A stretch of 64,000 bases of DNA from Peronospora farinosa (GCA_947646735.1 CANTFK010000994.1:682001-746000); one strand, 5' to 3'. Positions 12,000 to 23,278 are shown, counted from the stretch's first letter. Notes: generated from the sequence alone by a model not told the origin. Numbers and translations: made by a program.

Positions 12000-12960
12000 T
12001 GCCCAGTGAACAAAGGCCCTATCGTCTTCATCTTTCGTTTCGCCTGCGAACAGCAAAGTAGGGGCCACTTTCATGGGAGGAATAGATGCACTACGTGCTT
12101 GCCTATCCAGGCGTGCTTTGCATTGTCTTGGAGTGGTCTTTACTCTTTTTCTAGATATCTTTGGCGGAGAGGTACTCGCGCGGCGAGCTTCTCAGGCGTA
12201 GTAGCCTCCGGTCCTATGGAAAATATGTCCGCGAATGGCCCGTGGCCTCTTTAAGACGTTCTTCGGCAGATCTTAGCTCAAAGACATAGTCTAATTGCCC
12301 TCCAAGAGGAGCAGGTTGATCCTGATGGGACCATCCGTCATTTTTGCTGAACACGTGTGTTCATCTATTGGAATAAGCACGATACAGCTAACAAGGTGTC
12401 GTATATGTTAAGCGTAGGCGTGTATATCACGTTTACCCTGTCGCACATTTTGCTCAGCCCGAGCCCTGATTCGGCCCGAGGAGGTTCAAACGTGTGTTTG
12501 AGCCGTGCCTTGAAGACATCGTACGTTGGAAAACGTATGGATCATGCAGCTTGAGCCCTAGGGCCCAGGATTTAGTACGTCCTGCCAAATTCGACATCGC
12601 GAACTTGACCTTCATCGATGTGACGATCCTCGATGGCACCGTCGAGTTCGACGAACCATCCTTACAAGGAGTCACTTTCGACTGCCTATTTCTTGGAGAC
12701 ATTAATCTTCAATGACTCGGGTCGACATATATGCGTCGAACCGGCAGCAAGCAGCACTAGCTTGCTGTTGTATCAACATCTCCGACTGTTGAGCACCATG
12801 CTGCATCAACAAGTCAGCTTGTTTTTGAGCGCCTTGCTCTCTCAGCAGCACCTTGCTCCTGAAGCAAGGTGAGCTTCATAAATGACTTCGTCGAGTTCAT
12901 ATAGTATAAATTTGGCGACAATAGCATGTTGTTCATCTCTACTCAGAAAAAGCAACATGG
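12000..12960 (-). pseudogene. Gag remnant of a third Ty3/gypsy element
   Basis: The minus strand carries gag text in shifting frames: KVKFAMSNLAGRTKSWALGL followed by LHDPYVF (12520-12610), then FEPPRAE and QGKRDIHAYAQHIRHLVS (about 12380-12500), and IRINLLLLEG (about 12300-12330). This is the Phytophthora gypsy gag core and is in the opposite orientation to element 2. Upstream (12700-12960) is glutamine- and serine-rich and leads toward a primer-binding site at 13130. No protease or polymerase follows below 12000, so only the 5' part of the element remains. Confidence 0.72.
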
Positions 12961-13129
12961 CACCAACGGCAGGGTTGCCGATGGTATTAGCCATATGCTA
13001 AACCGCATTCCTCCGAGATCACTAAATGACGAAAGTTATTACGCCACGCGTGGTGACTTTCGGAATTAGAGGATGACGTTCGTTCATTCGCTGATTTCAT
13101 GGCGGATGGTGCGGTGGTCGCTGAACGGA

Positions 13130-13145
13130 CCACGAAGCGCTACCA
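13130..13145 (-). other. Primer-binding site of gypsy element 3
   Basis: The plus-strand bases CCACGAAGCGCTACCA end in CCA like a mature tRNA 3' end. On the minus strand they would prime reverse transcription of the gag remnant downstream. The same site in mutated form lies inside the LTR of element 1. The tRNA species cannot be named from this window. Confidence 0.6.
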
Positions 13146-13147
13146 GG

Positions 13148-13469
13148 TACCCTCCGACTATACTGATGACAGTATAGTTTACCTTTACTGATTACAGTGA
13201 AAGCAAGTGCCTCAGAACCTTTTTTACACACAGAGGCATAGGAAGCTTTACTTCTAAACGACACGCTTAGAAGTAGGGAAAAAGAGAACTATATTAATAT
13301 TTTTGAAATGTATTAATAAAAGTAAATCATTAATAATCTTGTCTTGACTATATTAAAGTACTAATAGTGTATGCCCTCCATTCACTGCACGTGTCCATCG
13401 GTCATTAGTCAGCGCCTTGGTTGATTTAATGGCCTATATACCAAATATAAGACATCTCCAAGGACATGC
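13148..13469 (-). repeat. Probable 3' portion of the 5' LTR of gypsy element 3
   Basis: This stretch lies directly upstream of the primer-binding site on the minus strand. It contains hairpin-forming repeats (ACTATACTGATGACAGTATAG near 13157-13180 and the TACTTCTAAACG/CGCTTAGAAGTA stretch near 13251-13277) and AT-rich promoter-like sequence at 13430-13455. I read it as one part of an LTR whose other part lies on the far side of the LINE at 23174-23278. Confidence 0.45.
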
Positions 13470-13484
13470 GAGGACAATTTTATA
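13470..13484. repeat. Target-site duplication, left copy
   Basis: GAGGACAATTTTATA here is identical to 23159-23173. The two copies bracket the LINE exactly. Confidence 0.85.
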
Positions 13485-13560
13485 GAGAGAGAGGTTCAGA
13501 TAGTCTATTTACACGGTGTTGACTATGTGCAAGATCTCTGGAAAGTCCTAAGACAGGATA

Positions 13561-14386
13561 TCAGCGCCGGATGGCCCGACGGTATATCGTGGCTGACCGC
13601 CGTAGAACTCGGTGGCTCTCTAGGGTCGCGCTCAAGAAGTTCAATGCAAGCATAAAGCAAGGCACCTCGTGTGGCTGACGCAATTTTTCGATGCTCCCTC
13701 TTTGCGATTGCTCGGAGCTGACAAAGGCACGAGGCCCAAAAACTGGCGATGCTGCTGGGAATGTGGAGTGTGACAGCCTTGAAGACGGCTGCATTCCTGT
13801 CAATCCAAATTCGTGTTTGGCATATCGTCGCGAGGACATGCCAAATTTGTGTCCAGACGCGTTCGGCTTCATTGGCGTCATCCTGAAATCAGTCCGCTAG
13901 GATTTTTGTGCGGTGCTCGCGTATGCTGTCAACTCGTCGACTGGCACAGGCCCCTAAAAAGTTTTGGTTCACTTGGCGGGTGACGATTTGCCCGGTCCAG
14001 TGACCAATGAGCTTTTTCCAAAGCGCTGCAGCGCAATCGCATTCCTAAAACAGATGGAAAATGGTCTCCTTCCTGCCGCTGCAATCCGGCGTCTTTTTGC
14101 AACTATTGCGTTCGATTCTCTTGGCGTGATACAAATTTAATTGTCTTGTCGCCACCCGGTACCCTGTCCAGACTTGATATGGAGTGAGACCATTACTATT
14201 ATCCCACACTTGCGTCGGTGTTTGCTGGAGCGCTGCGCGTTGCCATTCATCCGTCGTTGCCGATTGTGAAAGGCAATCAACGAGGGCCGAAAGTTGACGG
14301 GCGAGAACTTTTTTGTGGGACCGGAAGGCTTGCTTGCCTAAGGCCTTCGTGACGAAGTGAACGAAGTTGTGTCTGGGACAGACCAA
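13561..14386 (-). pseudogene. LINE ORF2 C-terminal zinc-binding region
   Basis: The segment at 14045-14386 ends CKKTPDCSGRKETIFHLF, the Cys/His pattern of the zinc-binding domain found after LINE reverse transcriptases (zf-RVT: two Cys, then ETxxHLF, then Cys). The remainder to 13561 is in other frames and contains short open stretches without a recognised domain. The 3' end lies at 13485. Confidence 0.68.
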
Positions 14387-14594
14387 GGGAGCCGATGAAG
14401 CTGCGTGTGCGCCTCAATACGAGACCCCCTCTTCGAATAGCGCGCCCAATCGCCTGTCGGTCAGATGGTGAAGCGTCAGTGAGCTCCGGCAGTAATCCAT
14501 GGCAAAACCAATGGATCCCATCACCAGCTTGGTGCAAAGTGACGGGGCGGGTTTCGCCGCGTTCGACTCCGTTAAGTGGCCCACGATAATTCCT

Positions 14595-16811
14595 TTACCG
14601 AGTATCTTCCAGCGATAGCTTTTCAATTGTGGTGGTGCCTGTCGAAGTCGCAGTGGCGGTGTCGCGTTTAATTCTGTCCCGATGGGTAAGTCCGGGGATG
14701 ACAATAGGAGGGCTTTCACCACCGTCGAAGTTTCGCGTCCGAATGGGGACCGGGTTGACCCGGAGGTATAGGGACCCGCATGAAGAATTCCGCTGGCCCG
14801 TCCGCAAGATGTGAAGGTCTTTGAGGGTGCAGTCTTCAATCCTATTATACTTGGTCCTGGACAGCATGTTGCCGCTCTGGTCCCGAATCCATGGGTTCGC
14901 ACTCCATTTGAAGGTGGCCCAGAACCTCTGAATTTCTTCCGGAATATCATTGTACCCCAGTAGGTGTGTTGGGAAAGGGTCAATGAACGACAACACCAAT
15001 TTGTCCCCATCCCACCAGCTGGTAACTCGGTCAAGTAAAGCCGTCGAGCGAGCACGGATCCACGCGGTCAACTGGTCGTGTTGGTCTGTTGTCGGGGCGA
15101 GTCGTTCGCCCAGCTCTTGCTTCAGTTCCTGTCCTGGCGAGCGTGCTCGACTAGGCGATGCCCGTAGTTTAGCCTGAGCCGGCGTCACGATTATATCGTC
15201 CGGCCCCTGACTGCCCCGAAAGGCCCATACCCGCCAGGCATCAAAGTATTTATCCGGTTTCTGAGTAAGCCAAGTCACTGTATGCTTTATGTGTTGTGTT
15301 TTGACCGCTACAGAAACAGCCTCTAGCCCGATGCCTCTCGCTTGCTTTGGCGTCACAAGCAATCCAGGATTCACCTTGTGGCGACTGCTCTCCGTCGTTG
15401 TCGCGTGCGCCCACAGGAATTTCTTGTAAAGATTGTGCAGGTCCTTTTCCGCCCATCGTGGTAATGCAAAGACTATCGCAGTGAATAATAAAGAGGGAAG
15501 CACGATCGAGTTGTGAATAATAAAGAGGGAAGCACGATCGAGTTAAGAAGTAATACACGATTTTCAACGCTCGTTGCCACTCGTGTCGCTGTGAGAAGAC
15601 GCCTTTGAATCTATGTGGATCCTCTGGGCCCAGTTCTTGTTCACTAATTCCCCGGTTCCAATCTCATAGCCAAGGTACCGAGTTTTTTCTCCCGTGGGGA
15701 CGACAGCGATGCCCTCGTATTGCTCGAGCTTGACAGACCGATTTAAAAATATTAGCTGACTTTTCGACGGCTGAACATGGAGGCCGGAAAGAGCGCCAAA
15801 TGCTCGTACAACCTGTAAAGCGTGAGGGATTTGATCCGCTGTTTCCAGAAATAGAGTGGTGTCATCCACAAATGCCGAATAGAGATGGGTCTGACCAGAC
15901 TGCCCAGGCGCTTGTAGCCCGTGAAGATTGGGGTCCTGCTGCAGTGCAAGTCCCAATACCTCAACGACTAGCAAGAACAACAGAGGTTCTAGCGGGCACC
16001 CTTGCCGGATTCCTGACCGAACTGGGAGAGGTGTGGAATGACAACCGTTTACGACGAAATTGGCTGTCGTGCCGGTGTGAATTCGTCGGACTAAATCAAT
16101 GAAACGCACGTCAAACCCAAACTGGAGTAGAGTCTCGTACATAAATTCTCGGTCCACGGTATCGTAAGCCTTACGAAAATCCAGCAGCAATATTCAGCGG
16201 CTAGTTGCTGCTGGCACCTCCTCTTGCTCTTTTGCAGTCGACAGGAGAGCCATCATCATCATAACTGTTTTGGTCATTTTACGCCCATGAACAAAGCCTT
16301 GTTGGGAATCACTAATAACCTGAGGTAAAATAGACTGTAATCGCGTAGCCAGTACCTTGGCAAACACCTTGTAGCTGGTTTGTAGTAACGATATCGGTTT
16401 ATAATCCATCGCGTCGTCTGAGTCTCCTTTTCTACGCAGCGGGATAATTAGCGCTGCTAAAAATGAGGGAGGCAAGCTTGCCCCCTGAAGGATTTGATTG
16501 CCGACTTTGACCAGAGCTGACACCAGCAGCGCTGATGTATCCTTGTAAAAATCGTTGTTTAAACCATCTGGGCCGGCCGCTTTGTGTCTACTGAGCCCAT
16601 GAACGGCTGAGAGCGCCTCTGCTTCTGTAATTGGACGTAAGAGTCGGTTATTGTCGATAGCAGTCAAGAGCTGCTCCTTCGAAGTCATCGCAAAAGACTT
16701 AAGAGCAGCCGGTAATTCGGTCACAGCTGTGGTTCGGTGGCTGGAACTGATCACTGGTGCCCATTCAGATTCAATTTTATCCGCAATGGACATGTGTGTC
16801 TTAAGGGCCAC
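14595..16811 (-). pseudogene. LINE ORF2 reverse transcriptase, broken
   Basis: Three minus-strand blocks make the domain. At 16194-16811 are AGPDGLNNDFYK, MDYKPISLLQTSYK and QQGFVHGRKM. At 15564-16190 are LDFRKAYDTVDREFM, VRSGIRQGCPLEP and the catalytic FVDDTTLF. The thumb and beyond (LPRWAEKDLHNLYKKFLWA) are at 14595-15503. The first two blocks are out of frame at 16191-16194, and a 32-bp tandem duplication at 15481-15544 separates the second and third. Motif order is that of L1-like reverse transcriptases. FVDD is an accepted variant of the catalytic box. Confidence 0.88.
15481..15544. repeat. Perfect 32-bp tandem duplication inside the LINE
   Basis: Bases 15481-15512 are repeated exactly at 15513-15544. 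The unit begins GTGAATAATAAAGAGGGAAG. Because 32 is not a multiple of three, the duplication shifts the reverse transcriptase frame. Confidence 0.97.
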
Positions 16812-18430
16812 CCCATGTCGCGCTTGGCAAAGAAGTTACTCGCCGATTGCACTCCCAATTGGCGATCCGCTTGTAAGACCATCGTAAACGCTCCGCCGAC
16901 CGCTCTAACTGTTCGCCCATCCGAAATAGGTGCTCCTCTCGCATTTCTTCCATGTTAGCAGAAATCCACTGACGACGCATAAGAAATTGCCGTCGGTTGC
17001 GTTGGCGAATTTTGCAGATGGACCTCCTCCGCCTCTGTTTTTCTCGTCGAGTTACCGCTCGGATACAGTTGATGCACTCAATAATATCAGCATCCCAAGT
17101 CTGCACTGATGAAGTGTGTACAACCCCCATAATGTCCATTTCGTTCAACAAATTGTCCAGGACGCGGTCCGGCTGGTGAGTTTGAATGGGATACGTTGGT
17201 TGAAACCGCTTGGATGGTTTCCAATCTGATGGAGCGACGCGCAGATGTAGCTTGACTTGTTGATGGTCAGAATATAGGGGAGGTGGCGTCGAGGATACCC
17301 AAATACTTTCGGCGCCCAGTTCTGGGGCACGTAAAACCGGTCGATCCTGCTGGCCTTCTCTTTGTTCCAATAATATAATGATACGTCGTATCTACAGCCG
17401 CGTCTCCTCGGCATGTTACCTTAATAGCTGATCATCACTGAGTCCCGTCTCCTCTAGCAGTATCCCCCACCGACCCCAGGGGTGTAGTGGTCTAGCGCTG
17501 ACACTGGGACCGGGAGGTACCTGGATCGATACCTGCGGTGGGCGAGTTTCGATTACAGATCGCCGGAGATAGGCAAAATATATCCGTCAAGCAACCACCC
17601 AATGGGTGGCCGCCTGCCAACCCGCACCATATGGTGTGTGATAGTTGGGTGGCTGGAGGCCCCGATACCCGCAAATCCCCATAGTGTAATGAGGAGTGTG
17701 TCAAATCCCCACCTTAGGGTGGAGGTGATGAAGACGCAAACTAATTCTCTAGCAGTCGCCCCAGTGCTGGACTTTCTGGCCTGCTGGTTGACCTTTGGCC
17801 CAATCTATCTAATTGGGGACTTTGGACACTAATAAAATCCCCTAACAGGACATTAGTGTCGGATAACATATTCCATTCCTGTAGGCCCGTAAAAAACCTT
17901 CACGCTCAGCCCTATTGTTAGGTGCGTATACATTGAAGATGACCATATCATGTACTGTCACCCCAATGGCTCGTAAATTCCATCGATGTTCGTTCCACCC
18001 CGCGGAATTTGCCGCTGCTCGAGGCGTAAGTAAAATGGCAACCCCCGCAGCCCTGGATGAGCCTATGCTCCATTAAGACATAGGGTCCTGATTGATGTCT
18101 AGATGTTTACCCCATAAACGTTGCCACTCTAGTTGCAATTCAGAAACTTCATCCGTAGTCTCCACGTGAGTTTTCTGAATGCACCATGCAAGAGATTGTC
18201 GCTTGATCGGAGTGTGGCGCCAAGCTTCCATCCAGAGTTTTCGGGTGGCTTTCGTAAAACCAAGAACATTTTGGGTGAGTAGTCGACGATCCGCTGATGG
18301 AAGAGATGGGCGTCTTGATGAATTAAATTTGCTCAGTATCTCGTGACGTCCGAAGGCATCGGCAATTTCAATTGCAGATTTAAAATAGGACGTCTTCAAT
18401 GGTACCCGTAGAGAGCCCTAAGTACTAAAC
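16801..18430 (-). pseudogene. LINE ORF2 APE-type endonuclease region, inactivated
   Basis: TQNVLGFTKATRKLW (18073-18399) resembles the N-terminal endonuclease strand. The catalytic motif normally read as QETH is IQKTH here (Lys codon 18172-18174). Farther on, AAGVAILLTP, FNVYAPNNR (near 17916-17940) and the closing SRIDRFYVP and YSDHQQVKLHL (about 17255-17345) are typical of L1-type endonucleases, which nick target DNA. Several frames and stops divide the domain. Confidence 0.78.
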
Positions 18431-18749
18431 TAAACTGGATTCCACCTTGTGGACCAGTCTGGAGCAAAACAATCGCTCGATTGCAGCCCAATTAGCCGAT
18501 TTCGACGGGCTGTAATACGCCTCCTTGTAACGCTTATTCTGAATAATAAGTTAAAAATGGGACCGAAGTTTGTCTGACGTTCGTTTAGCCGTCGGTGTTC
18601 CTTCGATGAGAGCCGCAATTTCAGTGTCGTACAACAGTGCACACAATAGATGTTGACTGAGCCGGGTTCGACGCTGTGGATCACAAAATTTGAGAACGTC
18701 GTCCCCCGCATAATTGTGTGCACGTAGTTATTTCCAATCATCAGCGTTG

Positions 18750-20944
18750 TCAACTAACGGCGAAAGTTTCATTTGATCGCTGCGGTGCTATAAGTTGGCG
18801 ATCCATGGGCTGCTCACGATACTTCCTGAGCCCATCCTCCAAACAAGCACGTCGTCTGTCAGTCATCCATTGTTCGAAGACTGAAACATCCAAAATCTGC
18901 AGTAGTTTCCCTGGAAAAATAAAACTCTTAACATTCCATAGTAGTAGGTCCGATGCGTGCCTGTCTACTCTCTGCCACTCTGTCTTAGAGCTCCTAGCGG
19001 TGGGGAAAGGGATGTTGCCGGGATACGGCCACTCCTGAGCTAATGCCTCCCACGTTGCCGCCCAATCGTCCCGATCAACGCGCTCATAGTCCTCATCCTC
19101 TGTGATCGACGTCGAGGTGGTGTCGTTCCGTCCTTTTTTGATAATAGCCTCAGTGTGCTTGCTCCTCACGACACCCCCGGTCGACACCCGTTCGTCTGGG
19201 GAAGAATTATGGCTGCGTTTTCGGGCTACATCGGAAATTGATCGTATCCCGGCTGGAGTTGTAGTTGGTAGTGCCGGTAATACCGTTTGACCGCCCATCA
19301 AAGCTAAGTTTTGTTCAGCTGTAGGGTGGCGACGCACTAAAGCGCGACAATCTACCTCCAAGCTGCGACGAAGGTGCTGCGTTTCAGCCGGGCCTATGTC
19401 ATCCGCGAGTAAGCTTGAAATTTCTTGGGACGAAGGGCCACTGTGGCGATCGAACATTTGACAAATCTGCCAGCCGAGTGGAGCTGGTATTGCCAAAATT
19501 TTAATTTGTCATGCTTAACTTGCAGTTTTTGAATAAAAGAAAATTCGGCCTTCTCGTCTTCCCATCCACGTAATATTGCTGCAACCTGTTGTTGCTTCGT
19601 CATGTCCAGGGTCTTCACTGACGTGACAACCAGTGTTACTAGATCGCGATATTGTAGCAGCTCGTCAACCGTAAAAAGCACGTGGAGATCGTGTTGAATA
19701 TCGAGATGCACCGTATAAGCTTTTAACGCTGCCCAAACCTCGTCTGGAGCACCAGTCCAAGTCTCTGGGTCCCATTGTCCATCCATAAATTCGTCCACCG
19801 CAGCCGAACACGTCACGAGGTGTTGTAAAGTTGTGGTGTCGGGTGTCACCAACGGTTCAGTGGCCTTTTTATTCGCCAGAATCGTTACTTGAGTCTCCTT
19901 ACTGTCCACCTCATCTTCAAAGTCCGGAAGCTGACTGGTCCTACCAGTATGGAGAAGCGCCGAGTAATGGCGGCCCCAGAAATGCAGCAGAAGTGGTAGT
20001 TGTCCGGGATTCTCGATCTTTTCTGCCACCACTGCGTCAATCAAATTCTTCATTGACAGTGTATATTCCGCAGCTGTCTCAATAACTCGCCGATTTCGTG
20101 TGACCGTAGTCGGAATAAACTTCTTGCACCGCCATCCCGGTTTCGGGCCCTCTAACTGCTGTAGAACATAGATTTTTTTCTGCAGAAAATCGGCTGCCAT
20201 GCCGACCGTATCACTTTCTCCCCAAGTGTCCTCACTAACTTCGACTGTTCTGTCGGAGGAACTGCTTGCAAAATCCTAAAGGTACCACCGCGTTTGAGTG
20301 GCCGACTCTTACCGGGTCATGGAGGGCCATCCTCTCTTGACATTTGCGAGCACATGTACTCTATGGTCATGTGCAAGTTGCCCTTCGAGATCAATCAGCC
20401 CTGTATATTTAATGCCTCGCTTTAGGCTGGCAGTAAGTAATTCAAGGGTTTTGTCTGGCCCATCCAAAGTTGCTTCTGCTGTCGCCTGCTCCAGCGCCAT
20501 AGCCATACAGTTTCCGGTCGCAGGCGTGGCGACCGATCGGACTCCTAGTTGAAGTTCCACCTCTGCCAATGTAACTGGTGAAGATGTTGATCTAGCGCCC
20601 AATGGTAGCGCCGGAAGTTTCATGGACTCCGTTCCAGTGACTAGCTTGTAAAATGCCGTTGTCTCTTTCCGTTTATGCGTGAGGATAACGGGATCCGCTG
20701 CTATCGGTGCTGGACCGCGCAATGTCCCTGCCGATTGTCGGTGCTTTTCCTCAAATGTGAGAGGCAATTTTCCAGTGGGCCCATGCCCGTCCTGAGAGTT
20801 CTTTGTTAAATCGACCACGGTTTCTTGCACAAGCTGAGTCTCACTATTACTCTCTGGGTTAGCTTTACTTTCCAAATTGTGGTCGTCCTCCATGAGCACC
20901 TGGTATACTCCGGACGTGGATACAGAGGCCGCATTTGTAACCAT
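18750..20944 (-). pseudogene. LINE ORF2 N-terminal part with OTU-like cysteine protease
   Basis: ORF2 opens at 20944. After an acidic leader, the segment with PATGNCMAMALEQATAEATL holds the OTU-type catalytic cysteine (codon 20507-20509) in a GNC context. The frame breaks near 20300. The continuation with ESDTVGMAADFLQKKIYVLQ leads to HFWGRHYSALLHTG, whose histidine (codon 19967-19969) fits the OTU catalytic histidine in an HYxxL context. OTU proteases remove ubiquitin from proteins, and a role in protecting or maturing LINE proteins is only a guess. The C-terminal linker to 18750 is charged and matches no domain I know. Confidence 0.72.
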
Positions 20945-20948
20945 TTGT

Positions 20949-23119
20949 TTATCCCACTGTGACCGTCCCCCTTTGTTTGACTTCGTTAGCCACGGTTGCT
21001 TGGGTGGAGGGGCCGGTTCCGGTTGAAGATGGATATACTTTGATCCTTGTTCGGCCTGAGGAGTGCTGCTGGTGATGTGGACCCCTGGTACCCCTGACGT
21101 AGACTCTGTAACGTCGGCGAACCGTGTTGGCGTTACTGCTGCCTGGACTGCCCCTCCGCCTCCATCTGGAGCTCAAGTCGTTGGGCCGCCATAGCATTAT
21201 TTCTGCAAGACTGGAAAAAGCTTTTGCTAAATCTGCGAGATACTGAACGTCCTCTTCAGTCACCTCAATGCCTCCGGGACCCCGCAGTTGGTCTTCTGTG
21301 AATCGACAGCGAGCTAGGGTGTGACCTAGGTTACCACACTGCAGGCATTGAATGCGATGACCGACATTGGGGTGTTTGAAGATAATGGTTGTGCCATACC
21401 ATAGTATTCTGACCACCCTATTTAAAAAATGTGGGACATCCTGCCAGATTGAAAGCGACCTTCCAAAATGTGGACGTCCGAGAATCCGGGGTATGAGTAT
21501 ACAAATTTTCCATATCGAAATCAGTCGGAATCTTCGCCTTCAAAAAAGCTGCAATGCGACCGATATCGTTGAATCGGGTAAGGTTGTGTAGCTGCACCGT
21601 GTATTCCACCCGTCGCCCGGTAGCTGTGCCATTAAGACCCTGCTGTCGGAGCCAAACCGATCCCTTCTCTGGCCTGTGGGCATTTTGAAGCCGATACACG
21701 CCTCCATAATACGGCACTCGCACCTCTTGGTGCTGTTCCGCCGTTTCCCTAGTAAAAAAGTAGAAATGGATTGACTTGGTTACTTGGTCATAGCTTATTG
21801 TCTTCGTCTGACTTAGCATTCGATGGAGTGCTTGAAGATTAATCCGAGCGAGTTCCGCCGATTCCAAAATTCCTTCCGTAATTGCTTTGGTAGTCTGCCT
21901 GCTCACCTTGACCACACGAGATTTATCCAAGTGTAAAATCAATTCACCTTCCACTTGAGCTTGGATGGTGCTATACAAACGTAGCCTCTTCTCACTCTTT
22001 AGAATATGCTTGAGAAAATCAGGTATGCGACGACACACCACCGTGCGATTATCGCCCATTCATCGTCGGTACCCTCCCGTACGTATTGTTGCCGTGCTGG
22101 GTATGCTGGTGCTGCGCACAGCGCTTTCAATCGTTCGATTTCTGCGCACGAAAACTTCGCGGGATCGAACATAAATTCTCAAAAGACTGAGTACCTGCGC
22201 GAACCGGTGGCCGACGTGATGACTACCCTCCACGTTGAACTACTTGAGTCCACTGATTTAGAACCGGAGCGTGGGCCCACTTGTGCCTGCTAGCTAGTCG
22301 TCGAACAATCTCCTTAAATGCCCATTTTGTGGCCAGCAGCTCATGCGTGATGGACTTCGCCATTATTTTCCATTCCACAAAACTTTCTTTACCCTCGACA
22401 AAAACTTGCTCAAACAGGCCTAATAAGCTAGCTGCCTCTGCCTCACTCAGGGTAGGAAAGCGTTTCCTCTCGGTAGGCAGTGCCTCTGATTTACACGGAA
22501 TTGACGTGTAAACGTCCGCAAATAGCTTACGCACTGTCTGGCACCATGCGTCGACCTGTCCTACGTTAGGCGAGTAGATCATGTCTTCCACCAGTGCCGT
22601 GAACATATCTTCTGACGATGCGCGCAGCGGTACTGGCGACGGCGCGACTGGTGCTTTGCCGGTGTTGTGTGAGTTGGGGCAACAGCTTTACCAGCACTAT
22701 CCATGGTACCACTAGCCCTCCGTGTAGCCGTCGACTGCATACTTGAACCGGGCGGACCCTCCGCTGCCACTGGCGCTTCTTGTTGAGCGTGACTGCTGCT
22801 CGACTCTTTTACCAAACGGGGCTTGGAGGTAGCTACACTGCTAGCTTTACCCTGTAACACTTGGTCCGTAGAGGATGATATCGAAGCCGCCAGGGTCTAA
22901 GGCACTACCCGTGATTGTAGCCATACTTTCTTGGTGGTTAGAGCTTTCATTCTCCATTATGTCAACGGAGCTCTGCCCGTTACCATGGCCATTCCCTGTC
23001 GATGTGGCCGAGCTGGCCGTGTCTATCCCTCCTTCCGGAGGAGGCAGGTGAAAAGGCATCATCGCTCTCGCTGTCGGTGACGTTTGAGCCAGTAAAGACC
23101 CGTTCCTTTTATACTTCAC
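20949..23119 (-). pseudogene. LINE ORF1, gag-like with CCHC zinc knuckle
   Basis: Reading from 23119 downward, a low-complexity Ser/Gly-rich N-terminus shifts frame near 22850 and again near 22590 and 22220. A 213-codon segment (21418-22059) with regular amphipathic character follows. The frame changes once more into a segment with HRIQCLQCGNLGHTLARCRF at about 21307-21363, which is a perfect CX2CX4HX4C knuckle typical of nucleic-acid-binding gag and ORF1 proteins. ORF1 ends with TAA at 20949-20951, four bases before the ATG of ORF2, which suggests translation re-initiation in the living element. Confidence 0.8.
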
Positions 23120-23158
23120 CGTGATCAGATGTAATCACTGCGCCGCAATTTGGGGAGT

Positions 23159-23173
23159 GAGGACAATTTTATA
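23159..23173. repeat. Target-site duplication, right copy
   Basis: Identical 15 bases to 13470-13484. On the minus strand this copy precedes the 5' end of the LINE. Confidence 0.85.
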
Positions 23174-23278
23174 AGAAATAGTGATATTGTCATATATTAT
23201 GAGCTATAATAATACAGTATTCTTATTGACACTTATTTTTTTAGTGTCAATATTATGTAACGGGCCTACCCCGTTCCA
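23174..23278 (-). repeat. Probable 5' portion of the LTR of gypsy element 3
   Basis: On the minus strand the block starts TGGAACGGGG, close to the TGTAACGGGG start of the LTR at 6023. It then runs through GACACT...AGTGTC, an inverted repeat at about 23228-23249. It ends at the LINE target-site duplication. Rejoined across the LINE it would give an LTR of about 440 bp. Confidence 0.4.

Larger units (their letters stand above)
13485..23158 (-). mobile_element. Non-LTR retrotransposon (LINE) with OTU-like protease, 9.7 kb
   Basis: The element is bounded by a perfect 15-bp direct repeat, as expected of target-primed reverse transcription. On the minus strand the 5' end is near 23158, with a TATAAAAGG stretch at about 23105-23113. 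The body runs ORF1 (gag-like, CCHC knuckle), ORF2 (OTU-like protease region, APE-type endonuclease, reverse transcriptase, zinc-binding tail), and the 3' end shows a short CT-rich tail (CCTCTCTCTC) rather than poly(A). Both ORFs contain frameshifts and stops. Full length with perfect duplications suggests insertion was not very old, even though the coding capacity is lost. Confidence 0.87.

Noticed and set aside
13130..13145. tRNA gene fragment
   Set aside because: Only the 3' end is present, placed exactly where a retroelement primer-binding site belongs.
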